From: Piliocolobus tephrosceles | Lineage: Eukaryota; Chordata; Mammalia; Primates; Cercopithecidae | Direction of reading: 5' to 3' | NCBI RefSeq assembly: GCF_002776525.5 | Contig: NC_045441.1 | Location: forward strand, 128,216,518 to 128,280,517 | DNA length: 64,000 nucleotides | Shown here: one piece after another, positions 1 to 14,200 of the stretch | Numbering within the stretch: the stretch's first letter is position 1 | Layout: every line of letters begins with the position of its first letter | The notes under the pieces: generated by a model | The model's database searches: none | What the model was told of the DNA's origin: nothing | The model's input: the letters and a program-made list of their open reading frames with translations, nothing else | Program-made: the position numbers and the translations under genes

Positions 1-9
1 CGCCCGGCC
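1..9 (-). mobile_element. Alu, 5' end only (truncated by window edge)
   Basis: CGCCCGGCC is the complement of an Alu start; the rest lies left of the window. Confidence 0.7.
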
Positions 10-403
10 TTCATGTCACATCTTTTAAAAAAGGAAACTGCTTGCCTTCCATTTCCTTCCTCTCTACATTTCCACTGGCTAGAAAATGGTGACAGTGAGT
101 ACAGACTCACTGTACACAGAGATGGAAGCCACATTTTGAAGATAACAGAGCTGACCTACTGACCTGAGTCCCTTGATGACATCATCAAGTCTAGCTGCCC
201 GACAACTCAGGCTACCCCCCATCCACATCCAGGAAAAATCAAGAGTTGGCAAACCTTTTCCATACAGGATCAGATAGTAAATATTATAGGTTTTGTAGGC
301 CATTCTGTTTCTGCTGTAACTACTCAACTCACGCTTGCAGGGTGAAAGCAGTCATAAATGAATAGGTATGGTTGTGTTCCAATAAACTTTGTTTATAAAA
401 ACA

Positions 404-693
404 GGCCGGGTGCAGTGGCTCACACCTGTAATCCCAGAACTTTGCGAGGCCAAGGTGTGCAGATCACTTGAGGGCAGGAGTTTGAGGCCAACGTGGTGAA
501 ACCCCATCTCTACTAAAATACAAAAATTAGCCGGGCATGGTGGTGGGCCCCTGTAATCCCTGCTACTTGGGAGGTTGAGGCAGGAGAATTGCTTAAACCT
601 GGGAGGCAGAGGTTGCAGTGAGCTAAGATCACGCCACTGCACTCCAGCCTGGGTGACAGAACGAGACTCTGTCTCAAAAAAAAAAAAAAAAAA
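404..693 (+). mobile_element. Alu
   Basis: Full-length dimer with 18-A tail, in ZC3HAV1 intron 2. Inverted relative to the Alu at 1,498 across exon 2. Confidence 0.95.
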
Positions 694-1184
694 GGTGGCA
701 GGCCAGCTTTGGCCTCTGGGTTATAGATTGCTAACTCCTGACCTAGATTATCAAGTGATAGAGAAACTAAATTACATTTTATTTGAATCACTGCATTTTG
801 AGGGGATATCTGTTACAAAAGCTTAGCCTACTCTCATCTTCCCTGCCATCTTCCCAACCTCACTCCGAAGTCCATCTCCTCCAAGAAGCCACCTTGATTT
901 AAAGCATCAAGTAGTCTGACTACTATCAGATCTTCAGTTCATACTTACTCACACATGGTTCCCTTGCAGCCCAGTGGAAGAGGTATTCCAGACTCACATT
1001 CTTTTAAAACCTCAAATAGGAGAGAAATTTCTGGGATCTCTTAGGTCACTCAGCAACAGCCTCGACTGCCACCTGCAGAACCCTGGTGTTAATTTTGAAT
1101 TTTCTCTGCTCCTACTCCAAAATATCTGTGACACAATACTGCCAGCAATATTCTCCCTCCTTAAACTGAGGAATCACAACTTAC

Positions 1185-1320
1185 CTCAGGCATAAAAAAA
1201 GGATCACTTTGGAGGAGGAGCACTGCTAATTCCTCTTTGTTAAGTCCAGAGAGTTCGTGGTTTTTCAGGACTCTGAAGTTCTCTTCTGAGAGCACCTCAT
1301 GAGAATATTTGCATAAATTC
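1185..1320 (-). CDS. ZC3HAV1: ZC3HAV1 coding exon 2 (residues 103-148)
   Basis: The exon is 136 nt: one base completing R103, then 45 codons beginning NLCKYSHEV and ending in DPFFMPE. It supplies C106 and H110, which complete CCCH finger 2, and Y108 next to the finger-2 RNA pocket. The acceptor reads tttcttccag and the donor gtaagttg, both strong. A 23-bp tandem duplication lies 10 bp upstream of the acceptor, and Alus of opposite orientation lie on either side of the exon. Confidence 0.95.
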
Positions 1321-2220
1321 CTGGAAGAAAACACGACAATGGTCAGTATTTCTACACGACAATGGTCAGTATTTCTACTCCACAGATGCAAAGAAACAGA
1401 AATCAGCCATAAAACTTTCAGTCAGCAAAGGACCCATGCCCATATCCTTTGATAACAGAAACAGGTTGGTTCTGCTTAAAGAATACACTTCATTATTTCT
1501 TTTTTTTTTTACTATTTTTTGTTGTTGTTGTTTATTGAGACAAAGTTTCGCACTTGTTGCCCAGGCTGGAGTGCAGTGATGCAAGCTCGGCTCACTGGAA
1601 TCTCCACCTCCTGGGTTCAAGCGAATCTCCTGACTCAGCCTCCCGAGTAGCTAGAACCACAGGCACGCACCACTGCACCCGGCTAATTTTTTGTATTTTT
1701 AGTAGAGATAGGGTTTCACCATGTTGGCCAGGCTGGTCTCGAACCCCTGACCTCAGGTGATCTGCCCACCTCAGCCTCCCAAAGTGCTGGGATTACAGGT
1801 ATGAGCCACTGCGCCCGACCAAAAATACACTTTAGTAAAATAAATTCATGAAACAGGTAGATGGGAGTATGGTGTATCTTCTTCAAATACATAATATATT
1901 TGAATTTAAATTATTGCAATACTTCTTTAAACAGCATTTCCTCTAGTATACATTAAGTTATAATTTGTGTATAGCTCAGAAAGGTCAAAAGAGGAAAAGA
2001 TTGGCAAAGAAACTAAAACAGATCTATTAAAAATGATTGCCTATCAAGAAAGAGAGAACAAATTATGAAAACACATCCAGGACTGCAGTAAAAATCAATG
2101 GGACAAAAGAATTCCATTTATTTAATCTTTTCATTATATAACATTGCTCATTGCTGTATCTCTTGTATGTCTTATATACCAATGTACATACCTTATTTGT
2201 GACTACAAAGGAATGGAACA

Positions 2221-2252
<32 letters not shown>

Positions 2253-5200
2253 GAGACGGAGTCTCGCTCTGTCGCCCAGGCTGGAGTACAGTGGCCGGAT
2301 CTCAGCTCACTGCAAACTCTGCCTCCCAGGTTTACACCATTCTTCAGCCTCCCGAGTAGCTGGGACTACAGGCGCCCGCCACCTCGCCCGGCTAGTTTTT
2401 TGTATTTTTTTAGTAGAGACGGGGTTTCACCAGGTTAGCCGGGATGGTCTCAATCTCCTGACCTTGTGATTCGCCCGTCTCGGCCTCCCAAAGTGCTGGG
2501 ATTACAGGCTTGAGCCACCGCGCCCGGCCTACAAGTTCTTAATTGTATGTTTCAAACAACTCTACAGAAAAAGATGTAACATCCCCTTCACTTTGAGACT
2601 TTAATGATTTAGTTCAACAATGTCCAGTAGAACTTTCCATGATCATGGAATTGTTGTATAATATAAACTTTCCTATATGGAAGCTACAGATGGAAGCATG
2701 ATGGAGCGCTTGGTTTAATCACATTAAAGTCTGAGAAGCACTTATTGAGATCACTGAGAAACACTAGTAGCACTTTTGCTCTTATTAGGCAAACATAATT
2801 TGACAGTTATCAATGTCCATATAACAAACTCATTCCACATGTTTTTCTTTTTGAGGAGACAAGGTCTCACTCTCTCCCCCCAGGTTGGGGAGCAGTGGTG
2901 TGATCAGGCTCACTGTAGCCTTAACCTCCCCAAGCTCAGGTGATCCTCCCACCTCAGCCTCCAAAGTAGCTAGGACTATGGCATGAGCCACCACACCCAG
3001 CTAATTTTTAAATTTTTTGTGGAGACAGGGTTTTGCCATGTTGCCCAGGTCTGGTCTCAAACTCCTGGGTTCAAGTGATCCAACCACCTCAGCCTCCCAA
3101 TGTGCTGGGACTACAGGCATGCCAAGCCTCATTCCACTTTTTTTTTTTTTTTGAGACAGAGTCTCACTCTTGTCGCCCAGGCTAGAGTGCAATGGCACGA
3201 TCTCAGCTCACTGCAACCTCCGCCTCCCGGGTTCAAGTGATTCTCCTGCCTCAGCCTCCCAAGCAGCTGGGATTACAGGCATGCATGCGCCACCATGCCC
3301 AGCTAATTTTGTAGTTTTAGTAGAGATGTGATTTCACCATGTTGGTCAGTCTGGTCTTGAACTTCTGACCTCGGGTAATCAATCCACCGCCTTGGCCTCC
3401 CAAAGTGCTGGGATTACAGGCATGAGCCACTGCGCCTGGCCTGAAAGACTTATACTTTTATTAATTCACACTTTCATTATTAGTAAGACCAAAATGTTCC
3501 CAAATGTTGGCTTCGTGCTTGTGTTTCCTCTTATTTATACTATTTGCTCGTATCCTTAACTGTTTAGTAGAGAACGAATACTGACTGACCTACAGATGTG
3601 TAATTATTCTTTATATTTTTTAATATTAATTTTTGCCAGCTTTATTTCAAATAGTTTTGCATTTCTTCCTTTTTATCAAGAGTTAAGATTATTATTGCTG
3701 AATTCTTTTTTTTTTTGAGACAGAGTCTTGCTCTGTCACCCAGGCTGGAGTGCAGTGGCCGGATCAGCTCACTGCAAGCTCTGCCTCCCAAGTTTACACC
3801 ATTCTCCTGCCTCAGCCTCCCGAGTAGCTGGGACTACAGGCGCCGGCGACCTTGCCCGGCTAGTTTTTTGTATTTTTTAGTAGAGACGGGGTTTCACTGT
3901 GTTAGCCAGGATGGTCTCGATCTCCTGACCTCGTGATCCGCCCGTCTCGGCCTCCCAAAGTGCTGGGATTACAGGCTTGAGCCACCGCGCCCAGCCCTGA
4001 ATTCTTATATAATCAGGTCCTTCCAATTTGCCATTTATAATTTACGCTACTGCTTTATTTTATTCATTTATTTTTTTTGAGACTGAGTCTTGCTCTGTCT
4101 CCCAGGGGATGTCACCTAGGGGAGTGCAGTGGCAAGATCTGCCCTCACTGCAACCTCCACCTCCCAGGATCTAGCAATTCTTGTGTCTCAGCCTCCCAAG
4201 TAGCTGGGATTACAGCTGCCTGCCACTGTGCCCGGCTAATTTTTGTATTTTTGTAGAGAAGAGGTTTCACCATGTTGGCCAGGCTGGTCTCAAACTCCTG
4301 ACCTCAAGTGATCCGCTTGCCTCAGCCTCCCAAAATGTTCGGATTGCAGGCATGAGCCACTGCACCCAGCCCTAGCCTACTGCTTTAATACTAGCAAAAT
4401 TAATTCACCCACCACAGCTGGATAACTATTACATCTATACTAATTAGTTTAACTTTTTAAAGAGATACTTTCAATGTTAATTCTTTAAAACATCTGGAGA
4501 TTATTAGGCTGGGCGCGATGGCTCACGCCTGTAATCCCAGCACTTTAGGAGGCCGAGGTGGGCGGATCATGAGGTCAGCAGATCCAGACCATCCTGGCTA
4601 ACACAGTGAAGCCCCATCTCTACTAAAAATACAAAAAATTAGACGGGCATGGTAGCGGGGGCCTGTAATCCCAGCTACTCGGGAGGCTGAGGCAGGAGAA
4701 TGGCGTGAACCTGGGAGGCTGAGCTCGCAGTGAGCCGAGATCATGCCACTGCACCCAGCCTGGGTGACAGAGCGAGACTCCGTCTCAGAAAAAATAAAAT
4801 ACAAAAAAAAAAAAAAAAAATGAAATAAAAATATCTGGAGACTATTATAATAAGTGACATCAGAGGACATAAGTGTTTTATATCAACTTTTCTCAATTAT
4901 GTCTATTAAATATGATTCCTTTCTTATTATTTTGTTATCCTAGACTTTTTTTTAATTAACCTTTTATCAAGTTTAGAACTACTGGGGCTGTGCATAGTGG
5001 CTCATGTGTGTAATCCCATCACTTTGGGAGGCCAAGGCAGGAAGACCACTTAAGGTCAGGAGTTTGAGACCAGTCAGAGCAAAACAGTAAGACCCATGCC
5101 TCTGTAAAAAATTTTAAAAGTTAGCATAGCATGATGGTGAATACCACCTGTAGTTCTAGCTACATGGGAGGCTGAGGCGGGAGGGTCACTGAGACTGGGA

Positions 5201-8200
5201 GTTTGAGGCTGCAGTGAGCTATGACTGTGCCACTGCACTCCAGCCTGGGTGACAGAACAAGACTCAGTCTCTAAAAAAATAAATAAATAATTTAAAAAAA
5301 TTAAAAATTGGCCGGGCACAGTGGCTCAAGCCTGTAATCCCAGCACTTTGGGAGGCTGAGACGGGCGGATCACAAGGTCAGGAGATCGAGACCATCCTGG
5401 CTAACCTGGTGAAACCCTGTCTCTGCTAAAAAATACAAAAAACTAGCCGGGCAAGGTGGTGGGCACCTGTAGTCCCAGCTACTCGGGAGGCTGAGGCAGG
5501 AGAATGTCATGAACTCGAAAGGCAGAGCTTGCAGTAAGCTGAGATTCATCCACTGCACTCCAGTTTGGGCGACAGAGCGAGACTCCGTCTCAAAAAAAAG
5601 AAAAGAAATAAAAAATTTACAAAGAACAATTGTAATCCCTATTGTGTTTTTAATCAATCTACTGTTCTGCTTTGAATCCTACATCATACAATTTATCATA
5701 TAATATCATATTAATTTTTTTTTTTTTTTTGATACAGGGTCTCTCTCTGTGCCCAGGCTGAGATGCAGTGACGTTCTCTTGGCTCACTGCAACCTCCACT
5801 TCCTGGGTTCAAGCAATGCTCATGTCTTGGCCTCCTGAGTAACTGGGATTATAGGCATGCGCCACCACCCCTGGCTAATTTTTGTATTTTTAGTAGAGAG
5901 GGGCGTCTCACCATGTTGGCCAGTCTGGAACTCCCAACCTCAAGTGATCCACTTGCCTAGGCCTCCCAAAGTGCCGGGATTACAGGCGTGAGCTACCATA
6001 CCCTGCCCATAGCATATCAATATCATAAAATTTAAATGTCCTTTGTTAACTTTTTTTTTTTTTTTTGGATGTAATTTTGCTCTCGTTGCTGGGGCTGGAG
6101 TGTAATGGCAAGATGTCAGCATGTCAGCTCACTGTAACCTCCGCCTCCCGGGTTCAAGCAATTCTCCTGCCTCAGTCTCCCGAGTAGCTGGGATTACAGG
6201 CCCCACCACCACACCCGGCTAATTTTTGTATTTTTAGTAGAGACAGGGTTTCACCATGTTGACCAGGCTGGTCTCAAACTCCTAACCTCAGGTGATCCAT
6301 CTGCTTCAGCCTCCTAAAGTGCTGGGATTACAGGTATGAGCCACCACGCCTGGCCCTTTGTTAACATTTTAAATATACTTTAAATATTAACAGTAATTTT
6401 TCATATCATTGGCTTACACCTTTTCAAAAAACTCTTCAGTGTGCTTAACTTTTCTTTTCTTTGATCCTCCGTCCTTGGCCTCCCAAAGCACTTGGATTAC
6501 AGATGTGAGTCACCACACCCAGCCTATTATTTTCATTATAAAACTTTTATTAGGGAATAAATTATCTCAATTTCCATAAAACAGTACATTGGGAATGTAA
6601 TTTCTATTAACTCCATAAGTTAGATTGGATATTAAGTATAGCATGTTAACTTCATTAAATCTTCTGATTCTGGAACAGAAAATATCCCTCCATTTATTCT
6701 GTTTTTTCCTATTGTGAATTTAAATTTTTCTTTTAATAGTTCTCCTTCATTTCCAAAATATTGAATATTATCTGTTGCACTATTATTTTTTAATTGTCAC
6801 CGGTAAATAGAAATGCAAAATGATTTTATTGAAATTGATGATTTTTTGAAAATGTAAACATCTAGGTAAAAATTATTCTCTAAGAATTAATCTTTAAAAT
6901 TCACTTATTCAACGCTATTGTTTGTGTGTAAATCGTGTCTGCAATTCTCCAGATTGCCTTCAGATCTTACAGTGTAACCTCATATGAAAAAAATAGAGAA
7001 CCAAGGACTCTGTCAACCAGGAGCGGAGCCCTTGAAACCCGGCCAACCCTCCATGTACCTTCCGCCTGGAGAAGTCAAGGCCAGTCACTCAGGCTCTAGC
7101 GACAGCCTCTATCCTTGCCATTCTCCCAGGCAGGCCCTCTCCTTGCTTTCTCCACCCGGTGACCCTGGCTTCCTGGCACTCCTTGATAAGGTCGACCTCT
7201 GCTTTTTGGTCCTGCACTGTGGTTTCAGATAACCAGTCCCCGCCAGCCCCTACCCAGAACCCTCAGCGGCTGGGCTAAGACTCCACTTGATCAACCCCGG
7301 AGGAAGGACTCCTACAGCAAGAAGGGCCTTTGAAAGATAATCCCCTCCAGCCAGCCAGGCGCGGTGGCTTACGCCTGTAATCCCAGCACTTTGGGAGGTC
7401 TAGGTGAGCGGACCACGAGGTCAGGAGATCTAGACCGTCCAGGCTAACAAGGTGAAACCCCATCTCTACTAAAAATAGCTGTAGTCCCAGCTACTCCGGA
7501 GGCTGAGGCAGGAGAATGGTGTGAACCCGGGAGGCGGAGCTTGCAGTGAGCCCAGATCGCACCACTGCACTCCAGCCTGGGCGAGAGAGGGAGACTCTGT
7601 CTCTGTCTCAAAAAAAAAAAAAAAAAAAAAAAAGAAAGGTAATCCCCTCCAGCCTCCACCTCAAAGCAGAAATCCTCTCTATGGTGGATTGACCAGATGA
7701 GCGTGAGCCTCTTTATCTTACAAGGATCTTACCTCATTGTGCTAATGGCCATTAGCCATTACCATTAATGTTTTCTTTTTCTTTTCTTTTTTTTGAGACA
7801 GGATCTTATTCTGTTGTTCAGGCTGGAGTGCAGTGGCACAATCATGTCTCACTGCAGCCTTGAACTCCTGGGTTCAAGCAATCCTCTCACCTAGGCCTAG
7901 GTGCTGGGATACAGACGTGAGACACCATGCCACCCTAATATTCTTCTTGATTTTGAGCTGAAAATGACCTCACTGAAACTTCCCACCACTAGACAGGTTC
8001 TGCCCTCTGGCTCTGATGTATTTAGCAACTTGTTAGTCAGAAGGAATTAAGAATCTTTGCTTCCCCTTTAGCTCCAGCCCAGACGTCCTGAACTTAGAGC
8101 CAAGCCTAGGGCACCTGTGCAGATCACGGTGAGATGCAGAATTTTTCCTGTCCTGTGCTAGATGAGAAGTGTGGCACTTCCAAGGTCCCTGAAGTCAGCA

Positions 8201-11200
8201 CTTCCTCTAAATAACTAAAGGAAGCCAGGTAGCCTAATGGGGAGCCCTCTGCCTGAAACCCCAAGTGTCCAGGCTTTTCCAAAGCTACCCAAGGTGCTCA
8301 TGTCTGAAAGAAAAGTCAAAGCTAGCCCATGCTGCACTGGCTGGGGTCCCTGGCGCTGCCCACCTGGGGGCCTGGTTTTCTTTTTCATTTTTCACCTCCA
8401 TTCCCAGGCAAGCTTCTTATTCCTCTAGATTCTATGATTCTCACCCTGAACCCAGTCTCGACCTGCAACATCTCTGTCTCGACTGGGTCTGACCTGCAGC
8501 CCCTTCCCTGGCAAACTCTGCTTCGTTTTCCCACATTCCCTAGACTTCTCCCCAGCGGCTTCTTAGGGGCTTTTTCTTTGCCCTAATTTCAGGATATTGA
8601 TCATGTAACACCTAACCTTGTTTTTAGACTCTCCCTTAATCACCTACCCTTGTTTCCACATGAATAGGCTCTCCCTTAGCTGACAAAACCGGACAAACTC
8701 CATTTGGCTCCTTCATTTACAAGACATCAAGGACTCCTTATCCACCCCCCCCCCCCCCCCCCCCCGGAGTTCCCTTGTGTAAGCTGACTCTCAACATATC
8801 AAAGAGTCCAATTCACTGATAAGGTACTGAAGCAAGCAATGTCTGAAGTTTCCAGGATTTTGCTCATGAGGTAACACCGTAAAGCCCTGAATTTGTGTGC
8901 GGCAGAGCCCCCATATCTATCGCCTTATGATAGATGTAGAGCCCCTGCACCTGGAACTGTTTGTTTCTCTGTAACCATTTGTCTTTTTAATTTTTTTGCA
9001 TGTGTTTACTTCTGTAGAATTGCTGTAATTAAGCTTCCCCTCCCCTCTCTAAACTAAAGTATAAAGGAAAATCAAGCCCTTTCCTCAGGGCCGAGAGAGT
9101 TTCGAGCGTTAGCCGTCTCTCGGTCACCGGCTAATAAAGGACTCTTAAATTCGTCTCAAAGTGTGGCGTTTCTCTCTAACTCGCTCAGGTACAACAATCA
9201 GCCACGAAGGTGGGGCAGTTTACACTTCCCTTCTATCTGGGTTAAGCACAGAAATTAACATTTATTACGCATTTACTAAGTGACAGGAACTTTACCTCTG
9301 TGATTTAATTTAGTAGTCACGATAATCCTACTTTGGGAAACCGATGCCTGATAAAATGAGAAATCAAAGGTGACTGAGATAAGAGGAAGATCCAGTAATG
9401 AACAGGTATCCCAAAACACAAGCAAAAACCTAAGCTGGAAAAATGAACACAGATCTGAAACCTTCTCAAACCAAAAAAATTTAAATCGGCATCCAGAATG
9501 ATTTAAGCCACTGTTCCCACACTATTATTTAAGCAGGGTGCAAGCAGAGATCGTGGACATAAATCACATAAAGGGTGTGGTAGGAACACAGTATGTGATA
9601 GGCACTATTTGTTGTGATTAGTGTCAGGCCTCTGAGCCCAAGCTAAGCCATCATAACCCCTGTGACCTGCACGTACACATCCAGATGGCCTGAAGTAACT
9701 GAAGAATCACAAAAGAAGTGAAAATGGCCTGTTCCTGCCTTAACTGATGACATTAGCTTGTGAAATTCCTTCTCCTGGTTCATCCTAGCTCAAAAGCTCC
9801 CCTACTGAGCACCTTGTGTCCCCCGCCCCTGCCCAGAGAACTGTAATTTTCCACTACCTACCCAAATCCTATAAAACAACCACACCCCTATCTCCCTTTG
9901 CTGACTCTCTTTTCAGACTCAGCCCGTCTGCACCCAGGTGAAATAAACAGCCTTGTTGCTCACACAAAGCCTGTTTGGTGGTCTCTTCACACGGACGTGA
10001 GTGAAAATTAATGTTGTACAGACAAGCTCAGCAGCATAGGCCACGATCAGAGCGTGAAGGGGGTCATGTGTAGGTTTCAGGTGGCAGAACCTTCCTTCCG
10101 ACTTTCTTCTGATCACTCTGTCCCAGCTCCAGGTGCCTAATATTGGCTAGTGGACTTCAGCCAGGAAATAGTGTGAAAGTCTCCTGTGGCCCCTTGGGGT
10201 TTGCTAAGCTAGCGATGCTGAAAGTTTGGTCCCTAGGCCAGCATCATCAGCATCACTTGGGAGGTTGTCAGAAATGCAAATTCTCAGGCCCCATCCCAGA
10301 CATCCCAGGGTGATTCTCAATCTTTTAGCATGCATCAGCATCACCTAGACANNNNNNNNNNAAATATTTCATTCATTCTGCACTAAAAAATTCATTTCTT
10401 TTACTCCCTCAAACTCGAAAGCCACATAAAACTTTGCATTTGCTTCTTCCAGGAAGTTACCCCTAAGGAATTACAAGTTTCTGAAAGTGTGGTTTGACCC
10501 CTGCAAATGGATTCTTTAAGATGGTATTTAAAACGCAGATTCTGGGGCGCAGCGGCTTACATCTGTAATCCCAGCAGTTTGGGAGGCTGAGTTGGGTGAA
10601 TAGCTTGAGCTCAGGAATTCAAGACCAGCCTGGGCAACATGGTGAAACCTTGTCTCTATTAAAAATACAAAAAATTGGCCGGGAGTGGTGGCTCAAGCCT
10701 GTAATCCCAGCACTTTGGGAGGCTGAGACGGGTGGATCACGAGGTCAGGAGATCGAGACCATTCTGGCTAACACGGTGAAATCCCGTCTCTACTAAAAAA
10801 CACAAAAAACTAGCCGGGCGAGTTGGCGGTCGCCTGTAGTCCCAGCTACTGGGGAGGCTGAGGCAGGAGAGTGGTGTAAACCCGGGAGGCGGGGCTTGCA
10901 GTGAGCTGAGATCCAGCCACTGGACTCCAGCCTGGGCGACAGAGTGAGACTCCGTCTCAAAAAAATAAAAAATAAAAAATAAAAAATATACAAAAAATTA
11001 GCCGGCCATAGTGGCAGAGGTCTGTAATCCCAGCTACTTCAGAGGCTGAGGTGGGAGGATTACTTGAACCCAGGAGGCGGAGAGGCAGAGGTTACAGTGA
11101 GCAGAGATCTTGCCACTGCACTCCAGCCTGGGCGAGAGAGGGAGACTCTGCCTTGAAAAAAAAAAAGGAAACAAAAATTTAAAAACTAATGAACAAAAAT

Positions 11201-14200
11201 GCAGATTCTCAGACCCCAGCCCACCTGTTCGGAACAGAATTTCCAATACGTGACTCGGGAACCTGCATTTTAGTAGACTCTCCCATGCGATGAAAATGCA
11301 TGTCAAAGTTTGAGAAGTACTGCTCCAAAGCTGGGTAACTACATCCCAGAAGCTACTCAAAACAATCCATCATGGATGGGAAAAAATACTGGAACTCCTC
11401 ATATTTTTTAGTGTAAAAAAATCTTTTCAGCCCAGAAAAGTATTGCCTGGGCTGAAAGGGCTGGAGGAGTGGGGGGATTCCCTGGTTAACTGAGAAGGGG
11501 CACAAGAGGACCTTTAGGGCTGATGAAAATGTTTTGTATCTAGGGTGTTGTGATGGTTACACAGGTGCATCCATTTATCAAAACTCTTTGAACCATACAC
11601 TTTACCTTTTTATTTTATTTTATTTTTTTGAGATGGAGTCTCACTCTGTCACCCAGGCTGGAGTGCAGTGGCCGGATCTCAGCTCACTGCAAGCTCCGCC
11701 TCCCGGGTTCATGCCATTCTCCTGCCTCAGCCTCCCCCGTAGCTGGGACTACAGGCGCCCGCCACCTCGCCCGGCTAGTTTTTGTATTTTTAGTAGAGAC
11801 GGGGTTTCACCGTGTTAGCCAGGATGGTCTCGATCTCCTGACCTCGTGATCCGCCCGTCTCGGCCTCCCAAAGTGCTGGGATTACAGGCTCGAGCCACCG
11901 CGCCCGGCCTTTAGCTTGATTTTCTAAATTGGTCTAAACATTAAAATATCTTCTCAGTGCCAGGCGTGGTGGTACACATCGGTTATCCCACCTATTCAGG
12001 AGGCCGGGGCAGGAGGGTGGCTTGAGCTCAGGGGTTTGAGACTAGCCTAGGCCAAACATTGAGACCCCCGTCTCTATTTTAATAAATAAATAAGTAAATA
12101 AATAAAAATAGTACATAAAAAAACAATAAATACAATCTCTTCCCTGTATAGGAAATAGGGAAAAGATCATGAAATAAGTCTCCCCTCTCCCCTCCCAACC
12201 TGAGACCAGCTCCCCTGCAGCAATTTGGTTAAAGTAATTTGGATTTCACTGGGCCTGAAATCCTAGGTGCTACTGAAACCTTCTATCCCTTTCTTACGCC
12301 CATGTTATTATGGCTTCTTCTATCCCAAAGTAGCCGTAGGTAAAGATCACAGATGCCTGGTTTGGAAGTAAATACAGGCAGAAGCAGTAAGCAAATCAGA
12401 ACCATTTAATGGATGGAAAAATATATCTACTTATTTTAAATGTTTAATTTTGCCATCTCTGCATTATGTAAAAAGTAGAAAATACTGTGTTATCACATGC
12501 TTCATTTGTCACTATTTAAGATTTTATCATGGTTCACAATATTACAATGTCATCACATTTGTTAGCTTAATTTCTAAAGAAAATTGCAGATACTGAGTGT
12601 CAAATTTGACCAAATTAAAAATTTGAGATGTAGTGATTGTGAAAAGAGAACAAAAATTCCCAAATGATTCTTACAGGGTGCACCCTTTTGTGTCACGATG
12701 TTGCAGAAAACAGCATGTCTCTAAGGCCACCAGTCCGACAACAACGTGACTCCATGGACAGTGCAGAATTAGTAACAGAAGGAACTTCAGGAAGACTTCT
12801 CCTAGATGAATACGCCAACACAAACAACACAGAACATGCAACAGTAAAATGCAAATCATGTTTCCTTAGTGAAAGGAGCAGACACAAAAGGTCACATATT
12901 ATTAGGTTCCATTTATAGGAAATGTCCAGAAGTGGAAAACAAACAAAAAGTAGGTTAGAGATTGCCAGGGGTTGAGGAAAGGGAAGAATGAGGACTGGTT
13001 CCTGATGGGTGTGGGGTTTCTCTTTGGGGTGATGAAAATTTCTGGAATTCCAATAGTGGTAACAGTTGCACATCATCATGAATGTATTTACTACCCCTGA
13101 ACTGTACACTTTAAAATAGTTTTACTTTGGGAGGCCCAGGTAGGTGGGCAGATCACCTGAGGTCAGGAGTTTGAGACCAGCCTGGCCAACATGGTGAAAC
13201 CCTGTCTTTACTAAAAATACAAAAATTAGCCGGGCGTGGTGGCACATGCCCGTAATCCCAGCTGCTTGGGAGGCTGAGGCAAGAGAATCACTTGAACCCA
13301 GGAGAAGAGGTTGCAGTGAACCGAAATCACACCACTGCACTCCAGCCTGGGTGACAGAGTGAGGCTCTGTCTCAAAATAAAAACAATAAATAAATAGTTT
13401 TAGCCATTTTTAAAATGGTAAAAAAAAAAAAAAAAAAACCGTTACAAACAAAAATAGAGTGCTAAGATGACCAAAAAAGTAAAATGCAAATAAGAAGCAA
13501 CTACTAAGATGCCAAGTAAGACAAACTTAAAAAACGAGTAATAAGGCTTAAAAGGGCTAGAGACCCAGAATATATAAAGAATTAAAACCACAATGAGGGC
13601 TGGGCGCGACAGCTCACGCCTGTAATCCCTGCACTTTGGGACACCAAGGCGGGCTGATCATGAGGTCAGGAGATTGAGACCATCCTGGCAAACACAGTGA
13701 AACCCCGTCTCTACTAAAAATACAAAAAAAAAAAAAAAAAAATTAACCGGGCTTGGTGGTGGGCGCCTGTAGTCCCAGCTACTTGGGAGGCTGAGGCAGG
13801 AGAATGGTGTGAACCCAGGAGGCGGAGACTGCATTGAGCTGAGATTGTGCCACTGCACTCCAGCCTGGGTGACAGAGCGAGACTCCATCTCAAAGAAAAA
13901 AAAAAAAAACCACAATGAGATGCAATTTGCATTCTTTGTATTGGCACAAATTTTAAAAAGCTGATGATACCACTTGGCTACCATGTGAGGCAAGGGAAGG
14001 CTCTTATTCTTCTGGTGGGAGTATAACTTGGCAAACACACTTCAGAAAACAATTTGGTATTATCACATAAAACTTAAGAATCAAAATTCCACTACTAGAT
14101 CCCTAGGGAAACTCATGTAACATGTACACAAAGAAGCATATACCAAAATGTTCACAGCATAATGGTTTAATAGCAAAAACTTAAATCAACTTCACTTTGT

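Larger units (their letters stand above)
10479..11330 (+). mobile_element. MER5A-like element split by nested Alus
   Basis: Left part 10,479-10,542 (TTTCTGAAAGTGTGGTTTGA) and right part 11,195-11,330 (AATGCAGATTCTCAGACCCC to GTTTGAGAAGTACTGCTC) are interrupted by an Alu that itself contains another Alu. Confidence 0.55.

Noticed and set aside
12693..13109. 138-codon minus-strand open frame
   Set aside because: Antisense of an old L1 3' tail; no coherent protein.
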